The notes beneath the pieces are model-generated. The model worked only from the letters and a program-made list of their open reading frames with translations, was not told where the DNA came from and searched no databases. A DNA stretch of 64,000 nt from Streptomyces sp. GKU 895. Its GTDB lineage: Bacteria; Actinomycetota; Actinomycetes; Streptomycetales; Streptomycetaceae. Positions 1-8,428 of the stretch are shown in pieces. Each line of letters starts with the position of its first letter. Within the stretch, counting starts at the first letter, position 1. Location of the stretch: NCBI GenBank assembly GCA_002027195.1, contig MWJO01000034.1:1-64000 (forward strand). The letters are read 5' to 3'. Both the position numbers and the translations under genes were made by a program.

Positions 1-2073
1 CCGAACCCGCCCGAACTGGCCCGTCGCTGTTGCGCGCCCACCGCGCGGAGATTCGCGCCCTGCCCGACGACACCCGGCTTCTGCTCCTCCTCGCCGCGGC
101 CGACCAGTACCCGGTCGCCACCCACGCCTTCCTGCGCGCGGTCGCCGCCGCCCGCCTCGACACCCGCCCCCTGGAGGCCGCCGAGGCCGCCGGGCTCGCC
201 CACGCGCGCGCCGACGGGGTCGTCTTCCGTGACGCCTGGACGCGGATCGCCGCGTACGAGACCGGCTCCCCCGGCGGACCGGCGCGACGTCCACCGCTGC
301 TCGCCCGCGTGCTGAGCGCCCGAGGGCGAGACGCCGCTGCGTTCCTGGCACCGGGGCGCGGGCGCTCTCGGCCCCAGCTCCCGGCTCGCCGCCGAACTCG
401 CCACGGCCGCGGCCCGTCCCGCGACGAGGGCCGCCTCCCGCTGGCCCGTGCCCTCACCGAACGCGCCGCCGCGCTGTGCCCCGACCGGGCCGGGCGAACC
501 CGCCTGGTGACACGTGCCGCCGTATACGCCTGGCAGTCCGGTGCGGGCGACCGGGCGCGAGCCCTGGCGGCGCGCACCGAGGACGACGCGCTGACCGGCG
601 TACTCGCCCTGCGGGCCGGGAACGCGGCGGAGGCGTTCGACGCGCTGCTGACGGCTGCGGTGCGGGAGCCGCAGGAGGGGGGAAGTGAGGTGATCGAGCT
701 CCCGGAGCCGGTCGGCCGGAACGTTTCTCCCGTATCGCCGGACACCACAGGCCCCATCCTCGACCACGCCCGCCACCTCCTGGCCCGGGCCACCGAGGCC
801 GCCATCTACACCGGTGACCTGCGGCGATGCCGGGAGGCGGACCGGGTGGCGCGCGGGCTGGGGATCGAGCCGCCCGGCACGCTGGGCGGGCTCGCGGCGG
901 CCTTCGAGGGGCGGTACGAGGACGCGCGCGACCTGCTCGGCGCGACGGCCGGGCGCTGCGGCCCCGGCGGCGACCCCACCCTCCTCATCCACGCGGGCAT
1001 CGCCGCCCTCCTGCTCGGCGACCAGACGCGGGCCACCGCCGCGACCGTCCGTGCGGCCGCCTCCGCGCGCGTGCGCGGCGCGACGGTCGCCGTCGTGCAG
1101 GCGATGGAGTTCCGTGCCTACGCCGACTTCTGGACCGGGCGCCCACGCGCCGGAGAGGCCGCAGCGACCGACGCGCTCTGGCAGGCGTACGCCACCGGCC
1201 AGGACAACGGGGCCTGCCATCTCCAGGCGGCCCTGGCCATGTTCGCGGCGCTCACGGGCGACGCCGACGTCTGCCGGGAACGCGCGGCGACGGCCCGCTC
1301 GTACGCCCTCGGACGCGGTCTCGGTCTGCCCGCCGCGCTCGCCCAGTGGGCGCTCGCCTACCTCGACCTCAGCAGCGGCCGGTTCGCCGCGGCGGCGGCC
1401 CGGCTGCGGGCGCTCGCCGGCTTCGGCCCCGGTCACGGGCACCGGGCCATCCGGCACCTGGCCACCCCGCACTATGTCGAGGCGGCCGTCCGCACCGACG
1501 ACACCCGGGTGGCCCGGGCCGCGCACGCCGACTACCACCGCTGGGCGAGCGCCGTCCGCAGCCCCGACGACCTGGCGCTCAGCGCCCGGTGCCGGGCGCT
1601 GCTGGCGCCGGGAGCCGAAGCGGTCGACCACTACCGCACCGCACTCGATCTGCACGCCCGGGGCACCCGCGACTTCGAACGCGCCCGCACGGAGCTGCTG
1701 TTCGGCAGCGCGCTGCGCCGATTGCGGCAGCGCACCGAGGCCCGCGACCGTCTCCACAGCGCCCTGGAGGCCTTCGAGCACTTCGGCGCGCCGCACTGCC
1801 GCCGCCCAGGCCCGGGCGGAACTCCGCGCCCTGGGCACCCCCGCGACTCCCGCGCCGACAGCCCCCGACGACCCCACCACCCGCCTCACGGCTCAGCAGC
1901 TCATGGTCGCCCGCATGGCCGCCGAGGGCGCCACCAACCGCGAGATCGCAACGAGGCTGGCCCTCAGCCCCCGCACGATCGACCACCATCTGCGGGGCGT
2001 CTTCGCACGGTTGGGCATACGGTCACGCATCGAGCTGGTGCGGCTGCTGGCGGAGGGCGAGGGGGCGGAATGA
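1..2073 (+). pseudogene. LuxR-family (large ATP-binding type) transcriptional regulator, 5' truncated and frameshifted
   Basis: The C-terminus (about 1865-2070) is a classic LuxR/GerE helix-turn-helix with LTAQQLMVARMAAEGATNRE, then a recognition helix around LSPRTIDHHLRGVFARLG. Upstream is a long alanine- and leucine-rich helical repeat region, as in LAL/MalT-type regulators. The N-terminal P-loop ATPase must lie left of the window. The coding frame is broken: frame 3 is coding to about 1797 and frame 1 carries the HTH; around 275-430 the coding frame also switches at least twice (the best continuation there reads RSWHRGAGALGPSSRLAAEL in frame 2). Protein similarity runs through each break, so sequencing indels are likelier than decay. 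Target genes are unknown; it converges on bioD. Confidence 0.75.
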
Positions 2074-2076
2074 CGC

Positions 2077-2132
2077 GGGGCGGTCACCGCCTCGCACTCA
2101 GACCGCAGAGGAAGCGAGGCGGTCACCGCCCC
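2077..2132. terminator. bidirectional hairpin between luxR-type gene and bioD
   Basis: A 19-nt arm at 2077-2095 is complementary to 2114-2132 with one mismatch, around an 18-nt loop. It lies exactly between the two convergent genes, so it probably terminates both transcripts. There is no U-tract, which is usual for Streptomyces. Confidence 0.65.
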
Positions 2133-2854
2133 GGGCTCACGCGGCTTCCCGTGCCCGGAACGCCTCCGCGTCCCACACCCCGTCCAGCCGCGGCGCCAGC
2201 CAACTCGGTGCCGTCGCGCGGAAGTCGGCCGGTGCCAGCGTGCCCGCGCCCATCGGCAGCGCCCCCCAGCAGCGGCGCCGCGGCGACCTCGGGCAGGTCG
2301 GTCACATTGCACCGCATCGCCAGATCGGGGGAATGCGGCCAGCCGCCGATGACGACGCCTGCCAACTCCAGGTCCCGGGAGCGGAGTTCACGGGCCGTCA
2401 GGTCGGTGGTGTTGAGCGTGCCCAGTCCGGCCGTGGCCACCACCAGCACCGGCGCCCCCAGGAGTCGCGCCGCGTCCGCCAGCGTCCCGCCCGCGTCGTC
2501 GAACCGTACGAGCAGTCCGCCGGCGCCCTCGACCAGCACCAGATCGTGCTCGGTGGCCAGTTTGGCGGCCGCCTCGGCGATCTCCGGCGGGCGCACCGGC
2601 GCGCGGCCCGCCCGGCGCGCGGCCGTCGCCGGGGCCAACGGCTCCGGGTAGCGGGCGAGTTCGGCCGTCGTGACCGGCCCGGCGAGGCGCGCGACCTCCT
2701 GGGCGTCGCCCGGTTCGTCCGGCCGTACGCCCGTCTGGGCCGCCTTGAGGACGGCCACCGACCGGCCCGCGGCGATCGCGGCGGCGGCGACCGCGGCGGT
2801 CGTGATCGTCTTGCCGACCTCCGTGCCGGTGCCCGTGATCACCAGGACAGACAT
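2123..2854 (-). CDS. bioD: dethiobiotin synthase (C-terminus frameshifted)
   Basis: ATP-dependent carboxylation of 7,8-diaminopelargonate to dethiobiotin, the third step of biotin assembly. The N-terminus has the P-loop GTGTEVGKT; LVEGAGGLLV follows near residue 110. Residues 1 to about 195 are normal. At 2262-2267 a run of six C (G6 on the coding strand) puts the end out of frame. With five G the protein would read GALPMGAGTLAPADF and stop at 2137-2139, the expected family ending. As given, the ORF reads through a non-homologous tail to 2123. The ATG at 2854 is separated from the bioA stop by 1 base, so bioB-bioA-bioD is one transcription unit. Confidence 0.92.
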   Translation of the reverse strand: MSVLVITGTGTEVGKTITTAAVAAAAIAAGRSVAVLKAAQTGVRPDEPGDAQEVARLAGPVTTAELARYPEPLAPATAARRAGRAPVRPPEIAEAAAKLATEHDLVLVEGAGGLLVRFDDAGGTLADAARLLGAPVLVVATAGLGTLNTTDLTARELRSRDLELAGVVIGGWPHSPDLAMRCNVTDLPEVAAAPLLGGAADGRGHAGTGRLPRDGTELAGAAAGRGVGRGGVPGTGSRVSPGR

Positions 2855-2855
2855 C

Positions 2856-4130
2856 TCAACCCTCTCCCGCCGCCGCGCACACGGCCCGCGCGATCCGTGC
2901 CACGTCCGCGTCCCCCGTGACGTACGGCGGCATCGTGTAGACGAGGTCGCGGAACGGCCGCAGCCACACGCCCTCGCGCACGGCCGCCTCCGTGGCCGCC
3001 TTCATGTCCACCTCGTGGTCCAGCTGGACCACGCCGATCGCGCCGAGGACGCGGACGTCCCGGACGCCCGGCAGCTCCCGCGCCGGAGCGAGGCCTTCCG
3101 CCAGCCCCGCCTCGATCCGCTTGACCTCGGCCTGCCAGTCCTGCCCGAGCAGCAGCTCGATGGACGCGCAGGCCACCGCCGCCGCGAGGGGGTTGCCCAT
3201 GAATGTGGGACCGTGCGCCAGCACCGGGACCTCGCCCCGCGAGATGCCGTCGGCCACGCGTGCCGTGCACAAGGTGGCCGCCATCGTCAGATAGCCGCCG
3301 GTCAGCGCCTTGCCGACACACATCACGTCCGGGGTCACCGCCGCGTGCTCCGCCGCGAACAGCGCGCCCGTGCGCCCGAAGCCGGTCGCGATCTCGTCGA
3401 AGACCAGCAGCACGTCGTGCGCGTCGCAGGCCTCGCGCAGCACCCGCAGATACGCGGGGGAGTGGAACCGCATCCCGCCCGCGCCCTGCACCACCGGCTC
3501 CACGATCACGGCGGCCAGTTCGCCGGCGTGCCGCTCGATCAGCGCGCGCAGATGGTCGGCGTACGACTCCTCGTACTCGGCCGGCGGCGGGTCCGCGAAC
3601 ACCTGGCGTTGGAGCACCCCGGTCCACAGGTCGTGCATCCCGCCCTCGGGGTCGCACACCGACATCGGCTGCCAGGTGTCCCCGTGGTAGCCGCCCCGCC
3701 AGGTCAGCAGCCGCTGCTTGCCGCCGCGTCCCAGCGAGCGCCAGTACTGGAGGCACATCTTCGCGGCGACCTCGACGGACACCGAGCCCGAGTCGGCCAG
3801 GAACACATGCTCCAGGCCTTCGGGTGACAGGTCGACGAGGTGCTTCGCGAGGCGTACGGCGGGTTCGTGGGTGAGCCCGCCGAACATCACGTGGCTCATC
3901 CGGCCGAGCTGGCCGGCGGCGGCCTCGTTGAGCACCGGGTGGTTGTAGCCGTGGATGGCCGACCACCAGGACGACATGCCGTCGACCAGCTCCCCGGCGG
4001 ACGTGCGCAGCCGCACCCCGCTCGCCGACTCCACGACGAGCGGTTCCACCCGACCGGGCATCGGCCCGTACGGATGCCACACATGCCGCCGGTCGAGCTC
4101 CAGCAGCTCGGACACGGGCAGCTCAGGCAT
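2856..4130 (-). CDS. bioA: adenosylmethionine-8-amino-7-oxononanoate aminotransferase
   Basis: PLP enzyme converting KAPA to DAPA with SAM as amino donor, in the cytosol. It is 424 aa, the normal length. Visible signatures are HVWHPYGPM near the N-terminus, the substrate-side SSWWSAIHGYNHP, VFDEIATGFGRTG with the PLP aspartate, and the Schiff-base lysine in CVGKALTGGYL. The ATG at 4130 overlaps the bioB stop (4123-4125) by 8 bp, implying translational coupling. An in-frame upstream extension exists but has no homology. Confidence 0.96.
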   Translation of the reverse strand: MPELPVSELLELDRRHVWHPYGPMPGRVEPLVVESASGVRLRTSAGELVDGMSSWWSAIHGYNHPVLNEAAAGQLGRMSHVMFGGLTHEPAVRLAKHLVDLSPEGLEHVFLADSGSVSVEVAAKMCLQYWRSLGRGGKQRLLTWRGGYHGDTWQPMSVCDPEGGMHDLWTGVLQRQVFADPPPAEYEESYADHLRALIERHAGELAAVIVEPVVQGAGGMRFHSPAYLRVLREACDAHDVLLVFDEIATGFGRTGALFAAEHAAVTPDVMCVGKALTGGYLTMAATLCTARVADGISRGEVPVLAHGPTFMGNPLAAAVACASIELLLGQDWQAEVKRIEAGLAEGLAPARELPGVRDVRVLGAIGVVQLDHEVDMKAATEAAVREGVWLRPFRDLVYTMPPYVTGDADVARIARAVCAAAGEG

Positions 4131-5334
4131 TGGGCGCGAGATCCGTCCCGGCACCGCGACGGCGTACGGCGACCAGATCCGTGCGCGGCTCGTTGACCTC
4201 GGGAACGGCGGCGGGCTCAGGGGAACCGCACACCGAACCACAGCCGGTCCCGCACCCGGCACCCTCGTGCGACCCGCAGCCCGCCGCCTCGTGCGACCCG
4301 CAGCCGCCCGCGGCAGCCGCCGCCACGTCCGCCCGGTGCTGCGGCAGCGTGACCTCGCCCGCGCCCTCCACCTCGAAGCCGGCGTCCGCGATCATCTCCA
4401 GGTCGGCCTTGCCCGCCTGGCCCTCGGACGTCAGGTAGTCGCCGAGGAAGATCGAGTTGGCGATGTTCAGGGCGAGCGGCTGCATCGTGCGCAGATGGAC
4501 CTCGCGGCCGCCCGCGATCCGCACCTCGGCGTCGGGGCAGACGAACCGGACCATGGCCAGGATGCGCAGACAGCGCTGCGGGGTGAGGTTCCACTCCTTG
4601 GCCAGCGGGGTGCCCTCGAACGGGATCAGGAAGTTGACCGGAACCGAGTCCGGGTCCAGCTCACGCAGCGAGAAGACCACGTCGACCAGGTCCTCGTCCG
4701 ACTCGCCCATGCCCGCGATCAGCCCCGAGCAGGCCGACAGACCCGCCGCGTGCGCCTTCTGCACGGTGTCGACGCGGTCGGCGTAGGTGTGCGTCGTCGT
4801 GATGTCGCCGTACGTCGCCTCGGAGGTGTTGAGGTTGTGGTTGTAGGCGTCCGCGCCTGCCTCGCGCAGCCGCTCGGCCTGGCCGTCGGAGAGCAGCCCC
4901 AGGCAGGCGCACACCTCGACGTTCTCGTTCTGGTCCTTGATCGCCTTGATGGTGCCGGCGACCCGGTCCACGTCCCGGTCCGTCGGGCCGCGCCCGCTCG
5001 CCACCAGACAGACCCGCTTCGCGCCGCCCGCGAGACCCGCGGCGGCGGCCTTGGAGGCCTCGTCGGGCTTGAGCCAGGTGTACTTCAGGATCCCCGCCTC
5101 GGAGCCGAGCCGCTGCGAGCAGTAGGAGCAGTCCTCGGGGCACAAGCCGGACTTGAGGTTGACGAGGTAGTTCAGTTTCACGCGTCGGCCGAACCAGTGC
5201 CGGCGCACCTTTCCGGCCGCGGCCACCACGTCGAGCAGGTCGTCGTCGGAAGTGGCGAGCACGGCGAGCGCCTCGTCGCGGGTCGGCAGCTCGCGCCGAA
5301 GCCCCTTGTCCACCAGCGTGTTCAGCAGGTCCAT
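4123..5334 (-). CDS. bioB: biotin synthase with Cys/Gly/His-rich C-terminal tail
   Basis: Radical-SAM enzyme inserting sulfur into dethiobiotin. The radical-SAM cysteines are C65, C69 and C72 (CPEDCSYC). Core motifs such as NHNLNTSEATY and the auxiliary-cluster strand with FRVCPDAEVRIAGGRE-like sequence (here VRFVCPDAEVRIAGGRE) are intact. The protein is 403 aa, about 55-60 longer than E. coli BioB. The extra tail from about residue 343 carries five cysteines at 345, 353, 361, 365 and 369 in a CGSHE-type repeat with two histidines, followed by a basic end. The ATG at 5334 was chosen because it matches the family start; longer in-frame readings are non-homologous. First gene of bioBAD, divergent from bioF. 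Confidence 0.96.
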   Translation of the reverse strand: MDLLNTLVDKGLRRELPTRDEALAVLATSDDDLLDVVAAAGKVRRHWFGRRVKLNYLVNLKSGLCPEDCSYCSQRLGSEAGILKYTWLKPDEASKAAAAGLAGGAKRVCLVASGRGPTDRDVDRVAGTIKAIKDQNENVEVCACLGLLSDGQAERLREAGADAYNHNLNTSEATYGDITTTHTYADRVDTVQKAHAAGLSACSGLIAGMGESDEDLVDVVFSLRELDPDSVPVNFLIPFEGTPLAKEWNLTPQRCLRILAMVRFVCPDAEVRIAGGREVHLRTMQPLALNIANSIFLGDYLTSEGQAGKADLEMIADAGFEVEGAGEVTLPQHRADVAAAAAGGCGSHEAAGCGSHEGAGCGTGCGSVCGSPEPAAVPEVNEPRTDLVAVRRRGAGTDLAPNA

Positions 5335-5400
5335 GAAAGCTGATCCTGTCCTAAGGACCCGTCTCCGGCCAAGGAGAGTTCGTACAACAGCTGCCATTCG

Positions 5401-5422
5401 CTGTGTGGGTATTGCCACACAG
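5401..5422. promoter_or_regulatory. candidate biotin operator between bioB and bioF
   Basis: A perfect inverted repeat CTGTGTGG-N6-CCACACAG lies in the 147-bp divergent promoter region of bioBAD and bioF. It is central enough to control both directions. No BirA-type DNA-binding regulator or BioQ is encoded in this window, so the cognate protein is unknown. Confidence 0.55.
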
Positions 5423-5481
5423 TGGGCGGCTGCTTGTCCCACTAGTGTCTGTTCGCTGCCTACAAAACCCCCGGAGGACCC

Positions 5482-6615
5482 ATGGCATTCGGCTGGATCG
5501 ACCAGCAGGTCCGGGTGCGCACCCGCAGGGGCCTGGTGCGGACCCTGCGCCCGCGCCCCGCCGATGCGCCGCTGCTCGATCTCGCGAGCAACGACTACCT
5601 GGGGCTGACCCGTCATCCCGAGGTGGTGGAGGGGGCCGCGCGGGCCGCCCGGACCTGGGGCGGAGGCTCCACCGGATCCCGACTGGTCACCGGCACGACC
5701 GAGCTCCACGCGCAGCTGGAACGCGAGCTGGCCGATTTCTGCGGGTTCGAGGCAGCCCTGGTCTTCTCCTCCGGCTACGCGGCCAACCTCGCCGCGGTCA
5801 CCGCGCTGGCCCCGCTCCGCTCCCTGATCGTCTCCGATGCCGGCAACCACGCCTCGCTGATCGACGGCTGCCGGCTGGCCCGGGGCACCTCACAGGTGGT
5901 GGAACACGCCGACCCCGACGCCGTGCGCAAGACGCTGCACGACCCGAGTCGAGGGGCCGGGCCGGCCGTCTTCGTGTCCGACACGGTCTTCTCCGTCGAC
6001 GGCGACGCCGCCCCGCTGGCCGCGCACGCCGAGGCCTGCCGGGAGTACGGCGCCGGCTGGTGCTCGACGACGCCCACGGCCTCGGGGTGCTGGGCGACGG
6101 CGGCCGGGGCGCGCCGCACGCGGCGGGGCTCGCGGGCGCGACGACGTCGTCGTGACGGTCACGCTGTCCAAGTCGCTCGGCAGCCAGGGCGGGGCCGTGC
6201 TCGGCCGGCCCGGGTGATCGACCATCTGGTCAACACGGCACGGACGTTCATCTTCGACACCGGCCTGGCCCCGGCGGCGGCCGGGGCCGCCCTGTCGGCG
6301 CTGCGCCTGCTGCGCCGCGAGCCCGAGCGGGCGGCCCGGGCCCGCGAGGTGGCCGCCGAACTGCACGCACGCCTGACCGCCGCGGGTCACGAGGCGGTAC
6401 GACCGGACGCCGCGGTGGTCTCCGTGCGCGCGCCGTCCCCGGAGGGGGCCGTGCGGTGGGCGGCCGACTGCCGTGCGGCAGGCCTGTCCGTGGGCTGTTT
6501 CCGTCCTCCTTCCGTGCCCGACGGCATCTCACGGCTGCGGCTGACCGCCCGCGCGGACCTCTCCGAGGCGCAGATCGAACGCGCTGTACGGGTGATCGGT
6601 GAGACACGACCATGA
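5482..6615 (+). CDS. bioF: 8-amino-7-oxononanoate synthase with three internal 1-base deletions
   Basis: PLP-dependent condensation of pimeloyl-ACP/CoA with alanine, the first step of the biotin ring pathway. The N-terminus (LLDLASNDYLGLTRHP, GSTGSRLVTGT) and C-terminus are normal. Between about 6057 and 6210 the frame drifts three times (near 6057-6060, 6138-6142 and 6204-6212), each consistent with a missing base, and is then restored. In the out-of-frame stretch the other frames encode LVLDDAHGLGVLGDGGRG and VVVTVTLSKSLGSQGGAVLG, so the catalytic lysine (codon 6170-6172) is not in the formal ORF. Three deletions close together that restore frame look like sequence error. RBS GGAGGA precedes the ATG. 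Confidence 0.9.
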   Translation: MAFGWIDQQVRVRTRRGLVRTLRPRPADAPLLDLASNDYLGLTRHPEVVEGAARAARTWGGGSTGSRLVTGTTELHAQLERELADFCGFEAALVFSSGYAANLAAVTALAPLRSLIVSDAGNHASLIDGCRLARGTSQVVEHADPDAVRKTLHDPSRGAGPAVFVSDTVFSVDGDAAPLAAHAEACREYGAGWCSTTPTASGCWATAAGARRTRRGSRARRRRRDGHAVQVARQPGRGRARPARVIDHLVNTARTFIFDTGLAPAAAGAALSALRLLRREPERAARAREVAAELHARLTAAGHEAVRPDAAVVSVRAPSPEGAVRWAADCRAAGLSVGCFRPPSVPDGISRLRLTARADLSEAQIERAVRVIGETRP

Positions 6616-6656
6616 GTCGGCGTGACACGGCCGTGCCCGGATCGGATCGGAACTGA

Positions 6657-6878
6657 TCAGAACGCGGCCGTGAACTCCGCCCAGCTCCCGGGGGAGAAGA
6701 GCAGCGCGGGTCCGGACGGGTCCTTGGAGTCGCGTACGGCGACGAGTCCGGCCCGCGGGCCCGACCCTGGCCGAGCGGTCTCGACACAGTTGTTCGCTCC
6801 CGTGCTGTAACTGCTGCGCAGCCAGCGCACGTCGAGCAGATCGGTACTGGTAGGAACGTTCCGAGGCAGTGCAGACAT
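6657..6878 (-). CDS. DUF397 domain protein
   Basis: 73-aa protein with the DUF397 signature WLRSSYSTGANNCVETA, then VAVRDSKDPSGPALLFSPGSWAEF at the end. In Streptomyces such proteins accompany WhiJ/BldB-type XRE regulators and may modulate them; the mechanism here is inferred. Its RBS AAGGAGG overlaps the stop codon of the upstream XRE gene, so the two are cotranscribed. Confidence 0.9.
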   Translation of the reverse strand: MSALPRNVPTSTDLLDVRWLRSSYSTGANNCVETARPGSGPRAGLVAVRDSKDPSGPALLFSPGSWAEFTAAF

Positions 6879-6887
6879 GGTGCCTCC

Positions 6888-7757
6888 TTACGCGCCGTCA
6901 CCTATCGCGGCGATGTAATCCAACGAGTCCTCGGGCGAAAGGGCGTGGATCTTAAGGGCGTTGAAGGCCTCGGTGTAGGCCCGGAGGTCTTCTTTCCGCT
7001 CGAGGTAGAGGCTACTCGTCAAGTGGTCGAGAACAACCACATCCAGATCAGAAGTGCGCGAAAATGAGAAGATAACGAAAGGGCCGGTGATGCCGATGTG
7101 TGCTCCCGCGGCGAACGGCAGCACCTGAAGTCTGACTTGGGGGAGCCGGGCCGCCTCGACGAGCCGCCGCAACTGCCGGGCCATCACCTCGGGTCCGCCG
7201 ATCTCCCGGCGCAGCACCCCCTCGTCCAGCACCGCGGCGAGCTCCAGCGGCGGGTCGGCCCGCAGCACGTCCTGCCGGGCCAGCCGCACCTCGACCAGCG
7301 CGTCGAGCCGTTCGTCGGTCTCGCCCTCGAGGCCGCCGACCGCGGCCCGGGTGACCGCACGGGCGTACTCGGGCGTCTGCAGCAGCCCGGGGACGACGGA
7401 GATCTCCAGCGTGCGCATCGCGGTCGCCTGCGACTCCAGGCTGATGAAGTCCCGGTACGTCGGGGGCAGCACCCCACGGTAGGCGTGCCACCAGTGGTGG
7501 CGTCCGCCGCCCTCGTCGGACCCCGCCAACACCAGGAGCAACTCCCTGAGTTGGCTGTCCTGGACCTCGTAGACGTCCAGGAGTAACCGCACATCGGCCG
7601 GTTTCACCCCGCTGGCGCCGGTCTCGATCCGGCTCACCTTGGACTGGTGCCAGCCCGCCAGCCGGGCCGCCTCACCACTGGTGAGCCCCGCACCGGTACG
7701 CAAGGCACGCAGTTCGGCGCCCAGTTTCCGGCGGCGTACCGCGGGACCGTGCTGCAT
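6888..7757 (-). CDS. XRE-family regulator of the WhiJ type (HTH + DUF5753)
   Basis: 289 aa. The N-terminal helix-turn-helix (residues about 8-65) contains LTSGEAARLAGWHQSKVSRI. The remainder is the Scr1-like/DUF5753 ligand-binding region with HHWWHAYRGVLPPTYRDFIS and VPGLLQTPEYARA. With the DUF397 gene downstream and the divergent HATPase gene it forms the three-gene arrangement seen at many Streptomyces developmental loci (whiJ, abaA-like). A role in differentiation or antibiotic control is inferred from family context only. Confidence 0.9.
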   Translation of the reverse strand: MQHGPAVRRRKLGAELRALRTGAGLTSGEAARLAGWHQSKVSRIETGASGVKPADVRLLLDVYEVQDSQLRELLLVLAGSDEGGGRHHWWHAYRGVLPPTYRDFISLESQATAMRTLEISVVPGLLQTPEYARAVTRAAVGGLEGETDERLDALVEVRLARQDVLRADPPLELAAVLDEGVLRREIGGPEVMARQLRRLVEAARLPQVRLQVLPFAAGAHIGITGPFVIFSFSRTSDLDVVVLDHLTSSLYLERKEDLRAYTEAFNALKIHALSPEDSLDYIAAIGDGA

Positions 7758-7828
7758 GGGCTACTCCTTACTCCTTCCGGGCCGCCCAAATACGGTCTTC
7801 CGTCGGAGAGTTCACCGCTTCGAGCGAC

Positions 7829-7844
7829 AGATATATGCATATCT
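7829..7844. promoter_or_regulatory. AT-rich inverted repeat, candidate operator for the XRE regulator
   Basis: AGATATATGCATATCT has perfect 6-bp arms around ATGC and is a sharp AT island in GC-rich DNA. It lies in the 212-bp divergent region between the XRE gene and the HATPase gene. Binding by the neighbouring regulator is an inference. Confidence 0.45.
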
Positions 7845-7969
7845 TGGTGGATCGGCACCGTGACCGGCCTGGTAATGGCAGTCTGGCGAAGAAGCACCAG
7901 TCCGGGACCGTACTCGAACCATCCGCTCCGTGTCGGACTGCGGTCCCGTGGGAAAGGGACGACCTCGCC

Positions 7970-8428
7970 ATGGCAGACCATCTGGAAGCATCCGTCACTC
8001 TGCCGAGCGATCCCGCCTCGGTCTCCGCGGCCCGCGCCTACGTCCTGAGCACCCTCTCGGAGTGGGGCCTGCCGGCGGACACGGAAGCGGCGGAGACGAT
8101 CCGGCTCATCGTCTCCGAACTCGCCACCAACGCGGTACAGCACACCTTCGGTCAGTCACCCACCTTCACGGTGGACATCCAGCTCGACCGCGACGAGCAA
8201 CTGCGCATCGGAGTCACCGACAGCCACCCCCGCTTCCCCAAGCGGCTCCCGGCCGCCGTCCAGCAGGACAACGGCCGCGGCATGGTGATCATCCGCTGGC
8301 TGACCGCGGAGTGCGGCGGCAAGCTGAGAGTCCGCCCCACCCGCGAGGGCGGCAAGACGGTCTCCATCGAACTCCCGTGGACGGTACCGGCACAGCCGGT
8401 GTCCGCGGCGGGACAGCAAGAGCCCTAG
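7970..8428 (+). CDS. ATP-binding protein, RsbW-like serine kinase/anti-sigma fold
   Basis: 152 aa from the ATG at 7970, behind RBS GGAAAGGGA. It carries the HATPase_c N-box (IVSELATNAVQHTF) and a short G-box (DNGRGMVIIRWLTAECGG). Such proteins phosphorylate anti-anti-sigma factors or bind sigma factors; in Streptomyces many sit beside XRE/DUF397 pairs. A 5' extension to 7835 is open but has no homology or RBS. The 3' end overlaps the formal end of the convergent LysR ORF. Confidence 0.85.
   Translation: MADHLEASVTLPSDPASVSAARAYVLSTLSEWGLPADTEAAETIRLIVSELATNAVQHTFGQSPTFTVDIQLDRDEQLRIGVTDSHPRFPKRLPAAVQQDNGRGMVIIRWLTAECGGKLRVRPTREGGKTVSIELPWTVPAQPVSAAGQQEP

Noticed and set aside
2123..2312. Minus-strand and plus-strand ORFs overlapping the bioD end
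   Set aside because: They exist because GC-rich DNA has few stops; the recovered bioD ending (GALPMGAGTLAPADF) explains the region.
6852..6861. GGAACGTTCC palindrome as an operator of the XRE locus
   Set aside because: It is inside the DUF397 coding sequence and explained by its codons.
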